This document shows positions 63,290-64,000 of a stretch of 64,000 nucleotides of DNA, piece after piece. The first letter of the stretch is position 1. Every line of letters starts with the position of its first letter. The DNA comes from Bacillus timonensis. GTDB lineage: Bacteria; Bacillota; Bacilli; Bacillales; Bacillaceae_L. Made by a program: the position numbers and the translations under genes. The stretch is taken from the NCBI RefSeq assembly GCF_000285535.1, contig NZ_HE610986.1, positions 167,853-231,852 on the forward strand, read 5' to 3'. The notes under the pieces were generated by a model. It was not told where the DNA came from. It was given only the letters and a program-made list of their open reading frames with translations, and ran no database searches.

Positions 63290-64000
63290 TGGATTTGCAT
63301 TGTTATCTAGGTATTTGCTTCTGAAATAGGTTTTTTGCGTCGATATCTATGTATTTGCGTCTCCACTAGGGTTTTTGCGTCGAAATTAGAATATTTACGT
63401 CTGTATCCAAATATTTGCGTCTACCACTAGGTTTTTTGCGTCGGAATTAAAATATTTACGTCTGTATCCAGATATTTGCGTCTACCACTAGGTTTTTTGC
63501 GTCGAAATTCTGGTATTTGCGTCGATATCCAAATATTTGCGTCTCTGCCAGGTTTTTTGCGTCGAAATTAGAATAATTTACGTCTGTATCCAGATATTTG
63601 CGTCTCCATTCGGTTTTTTGCGTCGGAATTCTGGTATTTGCGTCGATATCCAAATATTTGCGTCTATACCAGGTTTTTTGCGTCGGAATTCAAATATTTG
63701 CGTCGATATCTATGTATTTGCGTCTACCACTAGGGTTTTTGCGTCGAAATTAGAATATTTACGTCTGTATCCAGATATTTGCGTCTACCACTAGGTTTTT
63801 TGCGTCGGAATTCAAATATTTGCGTCGATATCTATGTATTTGCGTCTACCACTAGGGTTTTTGCGTCGAAATTAGAATATTTACGTCGATATCCAAATAT
63901 TTGCGTCTCTGCCAGGTTTTTTGCGTCGAAATTAGAATATTTACGTCTGTATCCAAATATTTGCGTCTCTGCCAGGTTTTTTGCGTCGAAATTAGAATAT
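63290..64000. repeat. Tandem array of 20-21-bp GCGTC units in 61-bp triplets
   Basis: About 34 units of 20-21 bp, each with TTTGCGTC or TTTACGTC near its start. Three versions alternate in order to make a 61-bp higher unit: TTTTTTGCGTCGAAATTAGA, then TATTTACGTCTGTATCCAGA, then TATTTGCGTCTACCACTAGG. The first units on the left are worn. The array continues past the right edge. Frames in it are artefacts. Confidence 0.88.

Noticed and set aside
63456..63794. Reading frames on both strands through the right-hand tandem array
   Set aside because: They exist because the 20-61-bp repeats lack stops in some frames. There is no ribosome binding site and the products are pure repeat translations.
62535..64000. 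A CRISPR array
   Set aside because: Units are contiguous and similar along their whole length. There are no unique spacers of constant size and no cas gene nearby.

Overview
The window is chromosomal DNA from a low-G+C Gram-positive bacterium of the family Bacillaceae. This rests on AGGAGG-type ribosome binding sites with many GTG/TTG starts, the syntenic block secG-est-rnr-smpB-ssrA known from Bacillus, and ykoGHI-, ydgGH-, lytST/cstA- and tcyABC-like units. It cannot be assigned to a named species from sequence alone.

Layout, left to right. 1-5 kb: a DUF4064 membrane protein, peptide deformylase, a GDSL hydrolase, a DUF1836 regulator, a repeat-filled gap, and two divergent thioredoxin-fold genes. 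5-9 kb: a MarR regulator and its giant MMPL/RND transporter, with two palindromic operators over a clear promoter. 9-12.3 kb: a DUF1646 transporter, a DUF1284 protein, a serine beta-lactamase-like hydrolase, then an IS256-type transposase remnant and the second large intergenic repeat. 12.3-16.4 kb: a two-component system with two PepSY proteins (ykoGHI-like) and a TVP38 membrane protein. 16.4-19 kb: several very small genes, a DUF438/hemerythrin/PAS protein behind an FNR-type box, and a HesB-like protein. 19-23.3 kb: a CstA-family transporter with a 49-aa partner and its LytS/LytT-type two-component system. 23.5-27.2 kb: a GH3 beta-glucosidase and a divergent, frameshifted AraC regulator. 27.3-32.6 kb: an FMN reductase, a cystine-type amino-acid ABC transporter, and a GAF/PucR-type regulator. 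32.7-38.3 kb: a fatty-acid beta-oxidation operon (hydroxyacyl-CoA dehydrogenase, enoyl-CoA hydratase, thiolase, acyl-CoA ligase, acyl-CoA dehydrogenase); the ligase has a frameshift in an A8 run right after its start codon.

40.6-52.4 kb holds the most unusual unit: a secreted 832-aa PIG-L deacetylase opposite a ROK regulator, followed by an Fbp-type ABC transporter, a creatininase-family hydrolase, an argininosuccinate-lyase-superfamily enzyme and a BadF/GlcNAc-kinase-type sugar kinase. XylR-like inverted repeats lie on both sides of the shared promoter region. Together they look like an undescribed pathway that deacylates, imports and degrades an N-acylated amino-sugar conjugate; the substrate is not known. 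52.5-54.8 kb: a hot-dog thioesterase and a G+C-rich acyl-CoA synthetase that looks transferred.

55.2-62.4 kb: ssrA (tmRNA), smpB, a PP2C-like protein, a HIT protein, L-lactate dehydrogenase, rnr, est and secG. From 62.5 kb to the right edge there are two different tandem-repeat arrays (52-bp hairpin units; 20-21-bp units grouped in 61-bp triplets) with one small gene between them.

Repeats are a theme. A four-box intergenic element occurs three times, each time between convergent genes. Two G+C-rich REP-like element types sit inside the ABC operon, and another G+C-rich insert seems to have duplicated a terminator hairpin. Three genes carry apparent one-base deletions, two of them in A runs.
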